Notes under the pieces: generated by a model | The model's input: only the letters and a program-made list of their open reading frames with translations | What the model was told of the DNA's origin: nothing | Databases searched by the model: none | Position numbers and translations under genes: made by a program | In this document: positions 11,255 to 21,300 of the stretch, piece by piece | Layout of the letters: each line of letters begins with the position of its first letter | How positions within the stretch are numbered: position 1 is the first letter of the stretch | Assembly (NCBI GenBank): GCA_903632075.3 | Contig: CAHIKZ030000388.1 | Location: forward strand, 189,501-253,500 | DNA length: 64,000 nt | From: Acanthosepion pharaonis | Lineage: Eukaryota; Mollusca; Cephalopoda; Sepiida; Sepiidae | Direction of reading: 5' to 3'

Positions 11255-12070
11255 CCTTCAAGAGGTTGGTATCATGGCTCTCCACAATTTCCTATCCTTT
11301 GTAGCTCTTAGTAAATTTTGTCTTTTTGCTATCTCTTCTAATCCCTGTTCTGCCAACAAGCTTGTTCTTCTATGTGTTGTGTCTCGTCAGGACGTAGCTG
11401 ATCATGACTCTCCACAATTTCCTTTCATTTGTAGCTCTTAGTAAAATTTGTCTTTTTGCACACTGTCTTAATCTTTGTCCTGCCAATGATTTACACAAGG
11501 TTTTCCTTCTGTATTTTGGCTCTTCAGGGTGTTAGTGATTATGACTCTCCACATTTTCCTATCCTTTGTTGCCCTTAGTAAAATTTGTTTTTGCTATCTC
11601 TCTTAATCCCTGACCTACCAACCATTTACACAAGCTCGTTATTCTTCTATATGTTGTATCTCTTCAAGACGCTGTCAATCATGGCTCTCCACAACTTCCC
11701 ACTCTTTGTGCTGTTTTCCTCTGTTCCTCTTGCTTTCAATGTCTTGTGAGTGTCTAATTTTCTAAGCCCTCTTTCCTCATTACATGCCCTAGAAATTTCA
11801 ATTGTCTCTTTCTGATGCTAAGTATAAATGTCCTTTTTGTTTCCATTTTCTCAAAAACTTTGTCACTGCACACATGTTTGGTCTATGGTATTCTCAGCAT
11901 CCTTCTGTAGAACTATATTTTTGTTGTCTCAAGCCTCTTCTTCATCTGTGAGGAAATTGTCCAGCATTCACTGCCATAATATTTGGACTAATATTACATA
12001 GCAGTTGAGGTTTCTGTTTTTCTGTTTCTTAATACTTTGCTTAGGTTTTTAGTGTTCAAATGCAGCTTCA
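11255..12070 (-). mobile_element. LINE family A 3' region with about four tandem 3' ends
   Basis: On the minus strand the element runs from a degraded KVLRNRKTET block near 12050, through the FYRRMLRIP segment near 11890 and MCRKEGLEN-like codons near 11780, into about four successive copies of the terminal unit (11680, 11550, 11410, 11290). Each unit carries the LWRAM...RHxT codons. The junction again joins the short UTR (TAGAAGAA) to AGCTTGTGTAAATGG. Confidence 0.8.
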
Positions 12071-12072
12071 GA

Positions 12073-12262
12073 TGTTATAATAGATGATTCCATCTTAAAT
12101 AAATAAACAATGTTTTGCAGAAATTTTTAACAGCAACTTGAAGTTTTTCATGTCAAAAAGTTGAATAATTTAACACATTCAACATTATGGATAAAAAAAA
12201 TGGCGAATTTTATGTAATATTTTTTTCAAGACTTAGTATGAGCAAAACAAATTTATGGATTT
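12073..12262. repeat. Dispersed repeat R7, copy 1
   Basis: About 190 bp beginning ATAATAGATGATTCCATCTT and including CATTCAACATTATGGATAAA. It matches 20196-20368 in the same orientation. No coding content; nature unknown. Confidence 0.75.
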
Positions 12263-12419
12263 GGGACAAAAAAAAAAAAAAAAGAAGAAAATCTCAAAAT
12301 GAGATCAAAACCCACAAAAATTTGTCTAGTAAAAACTAGACAGTTGGGCTTAGTTTAATTTGTAACATATATAAATATAGGCAGAAAAAAAAGCAAATGT
12401 TGATAAGTTAGTGAGGGTC

Positions 12420-12545
12420 ACAATGCACTGCCCGGGGCCTCCCCAATCAGACTTGCTTCTCTTTGTCATGCTGTGTTAATAGTTTATGACTTGATATTGT
12501 AATGAACATGGAGGAGAAGCCACAGAAAAAACAAAAAAAAAACAT
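12420..12545. other. Short non-coding stretch
   Basis: Contains GCACTGCCCGGGGCCTCCCC, unusually GC-rich for this window. This resembles an hAT or LINE fragment but no partner copy was found. Confidence 0.3.
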
Positions 12546-12594
12546 TATTGATTTGTGGATCAGAAGGTAAGATTTTTCCTTGTCATTGTAAACT

Positions 12595-12664
12595 GTCATC
12601 ATCATCATTACATGGTTTCTATAGCAACTGTCATCATCATCATTACATGGTTTCTATAGCAACT
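12595..12664. repeat. 35-bp direct repeat x 2
   Basis: Two near-identical copies of a unit containing TGTCATCATCATCATTACAT and GGTTTCTATAGCAAC, in tandem, inside the left part of a family B LINE fragment. Confidence 0.85.
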
Positions 12665-13170
12665 GGATTAAAATATTTTTCGATTCTCTTCTTCAATATT
12701 CATGCAATTCAAAAACGTCTCAGTCCTTTTGGGTGACAAATTATTTTCTACCTTTCCCATCTCTCTCTCTCTCACAGTCAGAATGTGGCAAGCCTTTCAC
12801 TGCTCTATTACTACTACCATGGAAAATTCTCAGATGAACTACACTTCTAGGTTCTGCCAGGTTTACCCTTCATGGCTAGGACCCACAATGCACCTTATAA
12901 TGTTGTAAACCACCAACATTCCCTCCATATCATATTGGTGAGAAATCAGTTTCACTTGAACAACTTCTTCCTGCAAACCATTGCTCTGTGGAATTGACCC
13001 CCAGAGGATATTTTCCTGATCACTATGATCTTAATCTGTTCTAGTCTAGGTTTAACTCTTATCTCCCCATCCTATCCATATAAAATGCATCTTAACATAA
13101 CCTTCTACTATGAGCGGACCCTCGACCTTGTATAGTGTGAACCTTACTGTAAAAAAAAAATTAAAAAAAA
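12665..13170 (+). mobile_element. LINE family B C-terminal fragment
   Basis: Plus-strand remnant of the RT C terminus: a GDKLFST segment, a SLLYYYYHGKF-like segment, VRNQFHLNNFFLQTIALWN with LWN of the LWNSLP motif, and the DHYDLNLF block. It ends in a 3' UTR with ACCTTCTACTATGAGCGGAC, TGTGAACCTTACTGTAA and a poly-A-rich tail. Many stops. Best compared with 16660-17463. Confidence 0.75.
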
Positions 13171-13990
13171 AAAAAACCATTAAAAATATTTTTTGATTCT
13201 TGTCAATATTCATGCAGTTCAAAAACTGTTTAAAAAATATGAAGAAAACTGCAATAATATTTTTCATTCTTCAATAAAAAAAAAAAGAAGATATATTTAA
13301 AACTTATTGAAAATTTCATTTTTCACATCTATTATGATAACATTTAAATGCGTCTTTTGGGTTCAACTCATTATGGAGAAGACAAATATTTGCACGCCCA
13401 GATAATACAGATTTTACAAATATCAAAAATACTTGGTAAATAAATTATCCTGTGTTATATATATAAAGTGTTGCTGCTAACACTTGAGTTTGAACATAGA
13501 TCCCCAGTGAGCAAACACAGGCAATCCCATAGAGGAAATGTATAAGTAGGAAGTGGCATGATGTCTAATTGATCGCCATTTCTAGACTATCCTCTATTAT
13601 TATATAGATCACCAATTACTCTATCCCCTATTACTATACAGACCGCTATTTTCTACTTTATTCACTATACTATTTCTCTATTCAGATCACTATATGGATT
13701 ACTATTTGTGCGAGTATTATCGAGCAAGTACTATTAGTGTGAGAGCTATTTGAAGGCATCTGACACTAGCATTGTTCAATTGCATATTATAGTTGTATCT
13801 GTTATTACAAGGTCTCTACTACAACGAGCATTACGAAAATGATGAGTATTCCTTGGCATCACAAAATCCTGATTTGGTTGTTTTGATACATTTTTTGGCC
13901 TTCTTAGAGTGGATAATCTATTTGCTTGTTTAATTTTTCTGTCTCTTTTATTAATGATTCTTGATTGGCAATCAAAGATTCATACAATCT
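13171..13990. other. No gene; possible LTR-like segment
   Basis: AT-rich. From about 13466 a segment beginning TGTTGCTGCTAACACTTGAG with clustered CTATT repeats runs to about 13900. It might be an LTR or a satellite remnant, but no second copy or matching end is present. Confidence 0.3.
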
Positions 13991-13999
13991 AGTCAGAGT

Positions 14000-14425
14000 G
14001 TAATTTTATTCCAGTGAAGCAATTCTGAGAGAATTAGAAGTCCTACCAGGATTTATTATTGGCAGCCACAATCTTAACACTATAAGATATGCAGATGACA
14101 CAGTGTTGATAACAGACACAGAAAGGAAACTACAAAAGTTCCTACAGTAGGTAGCAAAGGAAAGCAAGAAGAAAGGACTAAATTGAATTTTCTAGGGCAC
14201 ATTATGAGGAAAGAGGCCTTAGAAAATTTAATACTTACAGTACATATCAAAAGCAAGAGAGACAGAGGAAAGCAACACATAACCTACTGATGAAGCTAGT
14301 GTAAAGGGTTGGCAGAGCAGGGATTAGGATGGGATAGTAAAAAGAGAAAATTAAAAGGACAGAAAATTATGGAGAGCCATGAACACTAACATCCTGAAGG
14401 GACACAACACATAGGTGTGAAAAAA
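14000..14425 (+). mobile_element. LINE family A with the RT catalytic YADD box, internally deleted
   Basis: Plus strand: GFIIGSHNLNTIRYADDTVL then ITDTERKLQKFLQ, the palm-domain catalytic YxDD motif of a reverse transcriptase. Soon after KESKKKGLN the frame jumps to the HIMRKEGL-type 3' part (RAHYEERGLRKFN) and the terminal block. About 200 codons of the usual element are missing between these parts. Only clear catalytic motif of family A in this window. Confidence 0.82.
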
Positions 14426-14553
14426 TAAAGCCTTCTTTAAATGTACTCCTTGACTTTACAAATGAGGTGCTCTTTGATAAAGATCTCTAGTTACTAGTCC
14501 AATATTCTTTATTTTGCAGCCTACTTTCAGACAAGACAAATTCATCAGTATAA

Positions 14554-14667
14554 TAAATTTCACCGTCCGCCCCCAACTCCAGAATTTTCACCGTCCGCCC
14601 CCAACTCCAGAATTTTCACCGTCCGCCCCCAAATCCAGAATTTTCACCGTCCGCCCCCAACTCCAGT
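14554..14667. repeat. 28-bp GC-rich minisatellite x 4
   Basis: Four copies of a unit with TCACCGTCCGCCCCCAACTC and CAGAATTT, starts at 14561, 14589, 14617 and 14645. Copy 3 differs by one base (AAATCC). The high C content contrasts with the AT-rich surroundings. Because 28 is not a multiple of 3, the open plus-strand frame through it changes reading at each unit, so it is not a true protein repeat. Confidence 0.93.
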
Positions 14668-14764
14668 TAGCTCTTGCGACCTCTCAATTCAGAAGCATCT
14701 CCACATATCAAGGTCTGTTATTATAATTAACAAGATTGTATCTATCACTGGCTTGTTAGACTTG

Positions 14765-14895
14765 TCGTATAGCTTACAGCACCTGGTAATCCCGAGTGGT
14801 CACCAATCTGAATTCTGACCAGGCTCAATATTACTTAAATTCAGTGATTAGACTGGAAAGTCTGTGTTAATGTGATATGGCTGTAAACCAGGAAT
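14765..14895 (-). mobile_element. 5S-rRNA-like SINE head (S2)
   Basis: Reverse complement of 5S rRNA in order: AGCTTACAGCACCTGGTAAT, CCCGAGTGGTCACCAATCTG, TTCTGACCAGGCTCAATATT and ACTTAAATTCAGTGAT. It ends GATATGGCTGTAAA, which corresponds to the 5S 5' end. One of the clearest 5S matches in the window. Confidence 0.75.
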
Positions 14896-14912
14896 AAAAT
14901 CTTGCTACATAT

Positions 14913-15236
14913 CTTCTTATCTATATGCCATATCCAGTCAGGACATTGGTGATCATGGCTTGCCATAACTTCCTGTCTTTTGTAGTTCTTATTAACAACC
15001 CTTCCCAGTTCCACTTCTGCTGCCAGTTTACTCATGCTTGCTAAGTAGGTTATGTATTGTTTTACTCTGTCTCTCTTACTTTCAATCTGTCCTGTGAGTG
15101 TCAAATTTTCGAATTACTCTTTCCTTATAATGTGCCCTAGAGATTTTAAATGTCTCTTCCTGATGTGAAGTATAAGCGTCTTTTTTTTCTATTTTTGATA
15201 GAACTTTGTTGTAAAATGAGTAAATAGCTGGCAGAG
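14913..15236 (-). mobile_element. LINE family A 3' fragment, inverted relative to the array
   Basis: Minus strand: RKKTLILHIRKRHLKSLGHI then a broken RKE, then FENLTLTGQIESKRDRVKQY and ITYLASMSKLAAEVELG, ending in a VMASHDHQCPDW-like terminal block. It abuts head to head the plus-strand array that starts at about 15237. Confidence 0.82.
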
Positions 15237-16655
15237 AAAGGTTTAGAAGTAGCAAAAAAGCACACAATTTATTAAGAGCTACAAAGACAGGAAATTGTGG
15301 AGAGCCATGATCGCCAATGTCCTGAAGAGACATGGCACATAGAAGACGAAGAATGAGCTTGAGTAAATGGATAGCAGAACAGGGTTTAGGAGAAATAAGA
15401 AAAAGACAAAATTTATTAAGAGCTACAAAGGAGAGGAAATTGTGGAGAGCCATGATCGCCAACGTCCTGAAGAGACACGGCACATAGAAGACGAAGAATG
15501 AGCTTGAGTAAATGGATAGCATAACAGGGTTTAGGAGAAATAACAAAAAGACAAAATTTATTAAGAGCTACAAAGGATAGGAAATTGTGGAGGGCCATGA
15601 TCGCCAATGTCCTGAAGAGACACGGCACATAGAAGATGAAGAATGAGCTTGAGTAAATGGATAGCGGAACAGGGTTTAGGAGAAATAAGAAAAAGACAAA
15701 ATTTATTAAGAGCTACAAAGGAGAGGAAATTGTGGAGAGCCATGATCGCCAACGTCCTGAAGAGACACGGCACATAGAAGACGAAGAATGAGCTTGAGTA
15801 AATGGATAGCAGAACAGGGTTTAGGAGAAATAAGAAAAAGACAAAATTTATTAAGAGCTACAAAGCAGAGGAAATTGTGGAGAGCCATGATCGCCAATGT
15901 CCAGAAGAGACACGGCACATAGAAGACGAAGAATGAGCTTGAGTAAATGGATAGCAGATCAGGGTTTAGGAGAAATAACAAAAAGACAAAATTTATTAAG
16001 AGCTACAAAGGATAGGAAATTGTGGAGAGCCATGATCGCCAATGTCCTGAAGAGACACGGCACATAGAAGACGAAGAATGAGCTTGAGTAAATGGATAGC
16101 AGAACAGGGTTTAGGAGAAATAACAAAAAGACAAAATTTATTAAGAGCTACAAAGGATAGGAAATTGTGGAGAGCCATGATCGCCAACGTCCTGAAGAGA
16201 CACGGCACATAGAAGACGAAGAATGAGCTTGAGTAAATGGATAGCAGAACAGGGTTTAGGAGAAATAACAAAAAGACAAAAGTTATTAAGATCTACAAAG
16301 TACAGGAAATTGTGGAGAGCCATGATCACCAACATCCTAAAGAGACACAGCACATAGAAGATGAAGAATGAGCTTGGGTAAATGGATGGTGGAACCGGGT
16401 TTAGGAGAAATAACAAAAAGACAAAATTTATTAAGAGCTACAAAGGACAGGAAATTGTGGAGAGCCATGATCGCCAATGTCCTGAAGAGACACTGCACAT
16501 AGAAGATGAAGAATGACAATTGGTAAATGGATGGTGGAACAGGGTTTAGAAGAAATAACAAAAAGACAAAATTTATTAAGATCTACAATGTACAGGAAAT
16601 GGTGGAGAGCCATGATCACCAACATCCTAAAGAGACACAGCACATAGAAAAAAAA
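15237..16655 (+). repeat. 145-bp tandem array made from a LINE family A 3' end (about 10 copies)
   Basis: Units of about 145 bp repeat from 15237 to 16655. Each unit contains GAGCTTGAGTAAATGGATAG (the former SLCKWI codons), ACAGGGTTTAGGAGAAATAA, an ACAAAATTTATTAAGAGCTA block, GTGGAGAGCCATGATCGCCA (WRAMIAN), CTGAAGAGACACGGCACATA and the stop, then GAAGACGAAGAAT. The central five or six units are nearly identical; the last two or three are more diverged, which suggests unequal exchange. 145 is not a multiple of 3, so no frame survives. The long minus-strand frames here are antisense by-products. Confidence 0.95.
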
Positions 16656-16659
16656 CACT

Positions 16660-17421
16660 TTTTTGCTCTCAAACTAGGTACATTCCATTATTGTCAATTG
16701 GAACAACCACCAGTTACAATAAATGGATGTTCCCTCAAGGAGGCCCCAAACCTTGAGCGACTATTGGGCCTCAAAATTCAACCTAGACCTCAAGTGGAAC
16801 TTGTACATACGATCTATCACTAAAGATGCAGGACAAATGGTCAGTTCCCTGTACTTGCTCTAGTACCCGACTCTTCCTGCTATCCTCTACCTTTACAAGA
16901 GCCAGATCAGGCCTAAAATGGAATACTGCTGTCATATAAGGGCAGGAGCTGCCCAGTCATCACTTATCAGTCTTGATATAGTCCAAAAGTGTCTCCACGT
17001 CCTTGTGGGTGACAAATTATTTTCCACCCTGCAATCCATCTCTCACAGACAGGATGAGGCAAGCCTCTCACTGCTCTATTACTACTTCCATGGAAAGTAC
17101 TCAACAAATTGCATTCTTTAGTTGCACTAATTCTATCATTCATGACTAGGACCATTTCTGCTATGTGCATTGTAACAAACTACCCTCATTTCCTCAGTAT
17201 TCCATTGGTGAGAAGTAAGTTCCACTTGAACAGCTTCTTTCCATGTACTGCTCTGTGGAACTGACTCCCAAGAGGATGTTTCCCTGATCACTACAATCTT
17301 AACCTGTTCAAGCCTAGAATTAACCATTATCTTTCCTACATATCCGCATAAACTGTGCCTCTTACTCTGTAACCATCTACCTTGAGTAGTTCCCAGGCCT
17401 TGTACAGAAAGGACAACACTG

Positions 17422-17463
<42 letters not shown>
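16660..17463 (+). mobile_element. LINE family B 3' end, best copy
   Basis: Plus strand, frames shifting: TINGCSLKEAPNLERLLGLK, a WNLYIRSITKDAGQM block, LYKSQIRPKMEYCCHI, GDKLFSTLQSISHRQ, ASLSLLYYYFHGKYS, LVRSKFHLNSFFPCTALWN followed by LPRGCFPDHYNLNLF, then a stop and 3' UTR with TACCTTGAGTAGTTCCCAGG, CCTTGTACAGAAAGGACAAC and a (TA)n tail. This is the usual C-terminal layout of CR1/Jockey-like non-LTR retrotransposon reverse transcriptases (SFFPRTxxLWNSLP motif). Not intact. It follows the 145-bp array without a gap. Confidence 0.85.
17424..17462. repeat. (TA)n inside the family B 3' UTR
   Basis: Pure TA run between the family B coding end and a further 3'-UTR segment (17463-17640). Confidence 0.95.
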
Positions 17464-17469
<6 letters not shown>

Positions 17470-17633
17470 AAACCATTGAGGAACCAACAGAAAACTTGCC
17501 AAAAGATCTAAATACCCTTAAACAAAATAAAATCTCAAACAAGGACAGCAAAAAGAATAAGACCTAAAGGCAAATGCCAGACTACACAGTAAAGTGTTCA
17601 ATGCAGAGATTACCTAGACATAGGAAAGCACTT

Positions 17634-17640
<7 letters not shown>
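17463..17640 (+). mobile_element. LINE family B distal 3' UTR
   Basis: TTAAAAAAAACCATTGAGGA, CAACAGAAAACTTGCC, CCTAAAGGCAAATGCC and GATTACCTAGACAT match the orphan copy at 4690-4915. Confidence 0.6.

Positions 17641-17664
<24 letters not shown>
17638..17664. repeat. (TA)n microsatellite
   Basis: TA run. Confidence 0.9.
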
Positions 17665-17666
<2 letters not shown>

Positions 17667-17763
17667 GCTCTATTTGCTGCCAAATGCAAAAATGACAGAC
17701 TTATTTAAGGCAATTCTCAGTTTTTATTGGGGATAAATTCTGAAAAAAATAAAAATCCAAAAG

Positions 17764-18105
17764 ATGGTGAACTTAGAAATTGATTATATTATAAAGTTAG
17801 ATGGACACCCCACTGAGAAAGTTGATAACTTCACTTACCTCAGAAGCCTTCAATCTAATTCTGGTGACACAATCAATGAAGTTAAGTATTGCATTGAAAA
17901 TGTTAATGATGTCTTTAAAAGGCTCCTTACTGTCTGGTCTTCAAATAGGATTAGTCTCCGAGTGAAGCTCAAAGTATATAACTCTATCCTTCACCACATA
18001 ATATGCATGCAAAACTTGAAAATCTACTACAAATGCTATCCAACTTTTAGATGTGTTCCATTTAAGTCGACTTTGAAAAATCTTAAAGGTGTCTTGGATA
18101 AATAG
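17764..18105 (+). mobile_element. Reverse transcriptase C-terminal (connection region) fragment
   Basis: A 113-codon open stretch on the plus strand: IIKLDGHPTEKVDNFTYLRS, LQSNSGDTINEV, DVFKRLLTVWSSNRISLRVK, KVYNSI. This follows the common pattern (xLxGxxLExVxxFxYLGS, then VWxxxxISxxxKxxxY) found after the YADD box of endonuclease-RT non-LTR retrotransposons. The expected LLYG is replaced by IICM and the homology then ends. It starts in mid-domain, so it is not a gene. Confidence 0.72.
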
Positions 18106-18149
18106 AATCAGGAATGAGGAAGATGTGTTTGGACATTCATGGGTTTATC

Positions 18150-18665
18150 ACGACAACCATCATGGTCCTGTATCAAGGTCAGAAGCTTATTAGGGTGGCA
18201 TTCTGTGACATAACATAGCTGGTCAATGTATGTAATTTCTAGGTGACCAACTCATCTTGCGCCATGGCTAGGTCTCCAGAGTAGCAGATCACTTGCAAGT
18301 TCTTGTTTTGCTCACCAGCAGTGTCCTGCAAAGCACATTCTGCATTCCTTTCAAGATTGTAGAAATATTAGGGATGGGTCTATAAAGTTCTGATTTAATT
18401 AGATGTTGTCTCCAAGAGATATTAAATATAGTTCTCAGCATCTGAGTGTAGATTCCATCAAATTTAGACTCTAGGGTTTCAGTTTATGTCCAGGCAAGGG
18501 CACTATGCATTAACACTTCTATAGTGGCACAAAAGAAACTCCATTTGAGGTTGTCTGGTAGATCGGATTACCAGATTATATTTGTTTTATTCAAGGTAGC
18601 CCAGACTTTAGCTATGTGAATTTTCACATCTATTTCACTAGATTTTATTTTGCTTTCTTTTTTTT
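18150..18665 (-). mobile_element. LINE family C, 3' half (minus strand)
   Basis: Minus strand: SSEIDVKIHIAKVWATLNKT, NIIWKSDLPDNLKWSFFRAT, then a degraded LLYG region, FDGIYTQMLRTIFNISWRQH and PNISTILKGMQNVLCRTLLV. This is the post-YADD part of another endonuclease-RT family. It is cut by the family D copy that follows at 18683 and resumes at about 19295. Confidence 0.78.
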
Positions 18666-18681
18666 TTTTTTTTTTTTTTTA
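18659..18681. repeat. Poly-T run
   Basis: About 23 T, the complement of a poly-A tail at the 3' end of the nested family D LINE. Confidence 0.9.
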
Positions 18682-18682
18682 A

Positions 18683-19292
18683 GCATTTCACCCCAAGCAA
18701 GGCGGGAAGCCACTAGGACGCAAGGGGTTACAGAAAATTTAGAGCAAGATCAGATAGGAGTGATAGAAGAAAGGATGAGAGTAGTGGATAGATCAAGGCA
18801 ACTGGAGATGTCGATTGACATTACACTTGAATAGCTGGAGATTGTAGCTCACAGGGAAACAGGAGAAGGGAAGGGAGTTCCACAGGCGAGAGGTGCGAGA
18901 CAAGAAGCTATTAGAGTAGAAGAGACAGCTACATTTAGGAGTTTCGACAGTGAAGGTTGTGAGAGCGGGATGCCAGCCTCGTAGGGCGCTGGAACTCATG
19001 ACATCTGGGAACCAGTGAATGCAGCTCCTCGGAGCAATTTCCATGAAAGTATTTGTAGAACAGACAGAAGGAGGCGATGGCACGTCTGTGAGAAAGTGAC
19101 TGTAGACGAGACGCCAGGGCAGGGCCAACCACATTGCATATCCGCCTCTGGAGCCTATCAAGAACCCCGAGGCAAACAGAAGGGGCTCCAGACCATATAT
19201 GGCAGCAATACTCCATGAAGGGCGAATTGTGGATTTGTAGATCTGGAGGATCGATGTAAAAATTCATACGATTTTATTTATGTATCTGAGAC
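18683..19292 (-). mobile_element. LINE family D 3' end, best copy, nested in family C
   Basis: Minus strand: MNFYIDPPDLQIHNSPFMEY, YCCHIWSGAPSVCLGVLDRL, QRRICNVVGPALASRLQSLS, HRRAIASFCLFYKYFHGNCS and EELHSLVP. After one frame shift come FYSNSFLSRTSRLWNSLPFS and CFPVSYNLQLFKCNVNRHLQ. Then come the 3' UTR and a poly-A. About 600 bp, 5'-truncated as most LINE insertions are. It has the highest local GC among the D copies and only one clear frameshift, so it is the youngest of them here. Confidence 0.88.
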
Positions 19293-19294
19293 AG

Positions 19295-19515
19295 TTTGTA
19301 TTGAGCATTGCCAGTAGAAGGCTATGAAGTCTGTTTTAGAAGCATTGACAAAGTCTAACAACATTAGAAGCATTTTCTAGATGATGTAGAAGAACTGTGG
19401 CATTAGTAATGGTGTCTTCAGTGATAGCTAAGTCATCTGCATAGTCCATATCAGTCAACTTTTTTGCAGGATATCGACTTCAGAGTCTTAGTGATAAAGT
19501 AAAACCCCTTGAAAT
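19295..19515 (-). mobile_element. LINE family C, RT catalytic YADD box
   Basis: Minus strand: SRYPAKKLTDMDYADDLAIT, EDTITNATVLLHHLENASNV. MDYADD is the RT palm-domain catalytic motif. Lies just upstream (minus strand) of the nested family D copy and belongs with 18150-18665. Confidence 0.8.
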
Positions 19516-19554
19516 CTTAGTATAAATTGTGGCTGATAGGGGGGATATTGTTAA

Positions 19555-19790
19555 CTGGCCATATCCTGACAAGGGACCAGTCAAAGTTGCTCTAAACTGG
19601 ATACCTCAAGGCTGGAAAGACCAAGGGGTCATCCTAAAATGACATGGTGTGTTAAAAAAGAACTGAAAAAAAAAGAGATATTAACTGAGTCCAGGCTCCA
19701 CAATTTGGCCAAAAGCGATCTAAATCAAATAAAATTGTAGTCCTTTGCTATGTGACAGCTTGAGGAACAAGTTAGATATATAAATATAAA
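19555..19790 (+). mobile_element. LINE C-terminal fragment, plus strand
   Basis: KVALNWIPQGWKDQGVILK, then HGVLKKELKKKEILTESRLH and NLAKSDLNQIK. This resembles the very C-terminal ALRWTPxGxRxRGRPxxTW...ELxxxxxxWxxxxxLAxDRxxWRxxV block of endonuclease-RT elements. Broken frame; opposite strand to its neighbour at 19295-19515. Confidence 0.6.
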
Positions 19791-19919
19791 AGACAGTCTT
19801 GTTTGCTAATTATTCCTTTACTTGAGTAGTGCAAGTAACAAGATTCAAGTGAATTCTACTGACAACTGTTGAAAAGACTAAGAGCAAAACATGAAAAAAA
19901 TAAAGAATTTTTAAGGAGA

Positions 19920-20690
19920 CTAAGAACTCTGCAAAGAAAGCATTTCTAATGAAGGAAAGAAGGCTGAGAAAATTTAACACTCACAGGGCTAGTGCAAGGG
20001 TCATGTGCCTCCCACCTCATCTATGATATCAGCTTCCCCACTCTATTACAAGTCAATTTTCATAAAGTATATAAAAATACAAATTTTATTGTAACCTAAT
20101 TATGTACAATAATGGATAAAATGCAATATATGTAAACAATTCAACTACAAAAATTGAAAATAAGTACAATGTATCTAAATGCAAATGAGAAACATGTCAT
20201 AATAGATGATTCCATCTAAAATAAATCAACAATGTTTTGCGGCAATTTTAATATCAACTTGTAAAATGTTGAAGAATTTTAATGCAGTCAACATTATGGA
20301 TAAAATACAATGAATTTTATATAGTGTTTCCTTGAGACTTAGCATGAGCAAAATAAATTCAGTGAGGGACCTACTTGACTAGTTTGTGAAAATGGATGAA
20401 GAAACAAGTACCATAAAGGGAAAAAAAGAGTTATAAAGGAGCAAATATTACTGAGAACAACAAATGATAGGAAGCTGTGGAGAGCCATGGTTGCTCAGGA
20501 ACTAAAGGAATATAGCAAAAAAGAGAGAGAGAAAGAAAGAGAACCAACTTGACAAACTTAGGCAAATGGATGAATGAACATGATAAAGAGGAGTTATAAA
20601 TGAGCAAGTATTACAGAGAGCAACAAATGACAGGAAGTTGTGGAGAGCCATGATCGCTTAGGACCTGAAGGAATATAGCACATACAAAGA
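19920..20690 (+). mobile_element. LINE family A 3' end, split by R7, two tandem 3' units
   Basis: MKERRLRKFNTHR at about 19950 is followed by unrelated sequence, including repeat R7 at 20196-20368. The family A sequence resumes at 20373 (GPTxLTSL) and gives two copies of the terminal block (about 20471 and 20634, spacing 163 bp). The spacer between copies is a GA-rich (AGAGAGAGAAAGAAAGAGAA) version of the 3' UTR. Both units carry GGAAGxTGTGGAGAGCCATG. Confidence 0.75.
20196..20368. repeat. Dispersed repeat R7, copy 2
   Basis: Same order of words as 12073-12262 (ATAATAGATGATTCCATCTA, ACAATGTTTTGC, CAACATTATGGATAAAAT, GACTTAGCATGAGCAAAA). Confidence 0.75.
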
Positions 20691-20734
20691 GAGAGAGAGA
20701 GAGTGAGAGTAAGAAAGAGAACCAAAAATACAAA

Positions 20735-21300
20735 TCTGCTAAACTGTTATCGTTACAAGAACCAGATCAGACCAAAAATAAAGTATTGTAGCCATATCTG
20801 GGCTGGAGCTACCCAGTCCTTACTTGCCTTTTTTGATAGAGTTCAAAAGCCTCTACATGACCCTTGAATTTTATTATAAACTCATTTCCTTCCTGGCTAT
20901 ATACAGGCTTTGCTTAATACTTTACAAGAGCCAGATCAGAGCAAAAATGGGAGTATTGCTGCCATATCTGAGCTGGAGTTACCCAGTCCTTGCTTGTCTG
21001 TCTTGATAGAGTCCAAAAGGATTTACACAGACTCGTGGTGATGAATTATTTTCCACCCTGCAATCCCTTTCCTACAGATAAAATACTGTGAACTACTATT
21101 TTGCTATTTGCATGGCATATATACTGATGAGAAACATTCCTTCATCCTACCACTACCGACCTTTATAACTGGGACCTGCCATGCCATGTACACAATCATG
21201 TGAATCATTACCATCTTCTTTGTATTCCATTAGTAAGAAGTGTTTCATTTGGACAGCTTCTTCCCAATATAAAAACCTTATAGTATCTGTAGAGAGCATT
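20735..21300 (+). mobile_element. LINE family B fragments, partial tandem duplication
   Basis: LYKNQIRPKIKYCSHIWAGA at about 20755 and a second start at about 20920 (LYKSQIRAKMGVLLPYLSWS, frameshifted), about 170 bp apart. The second copy continues to 21290 through SLxLLYYYFHG-like, LLVRSVSFGQLLP and related blocks. Decayed. Confidence 0.72.

Noticed and set aside
13466..13900. LTR retrotransposon end
   Set aside because: Starts with TGTTG but lacks a matching CA end, a duplication, a primer-binding site or any second copy.
14514..14726. Proline-rich protein with TVRPQLQ / RPPPTPEF repeats
   Set aside because: The 28-bp unit changes frame each copy; the apparent repeats are three different translations of one DNA word.
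15082..16658. Six overlapping minus-strand open frames of 70-154 codons with near-identical hydrophobic proteins
   Set aside because: They are antisense to the LINE A 3' end and repeat only because the DNA is tandem with a 145-bp period; the sense strand gives the known LWRAMIANVLKRHGT end.
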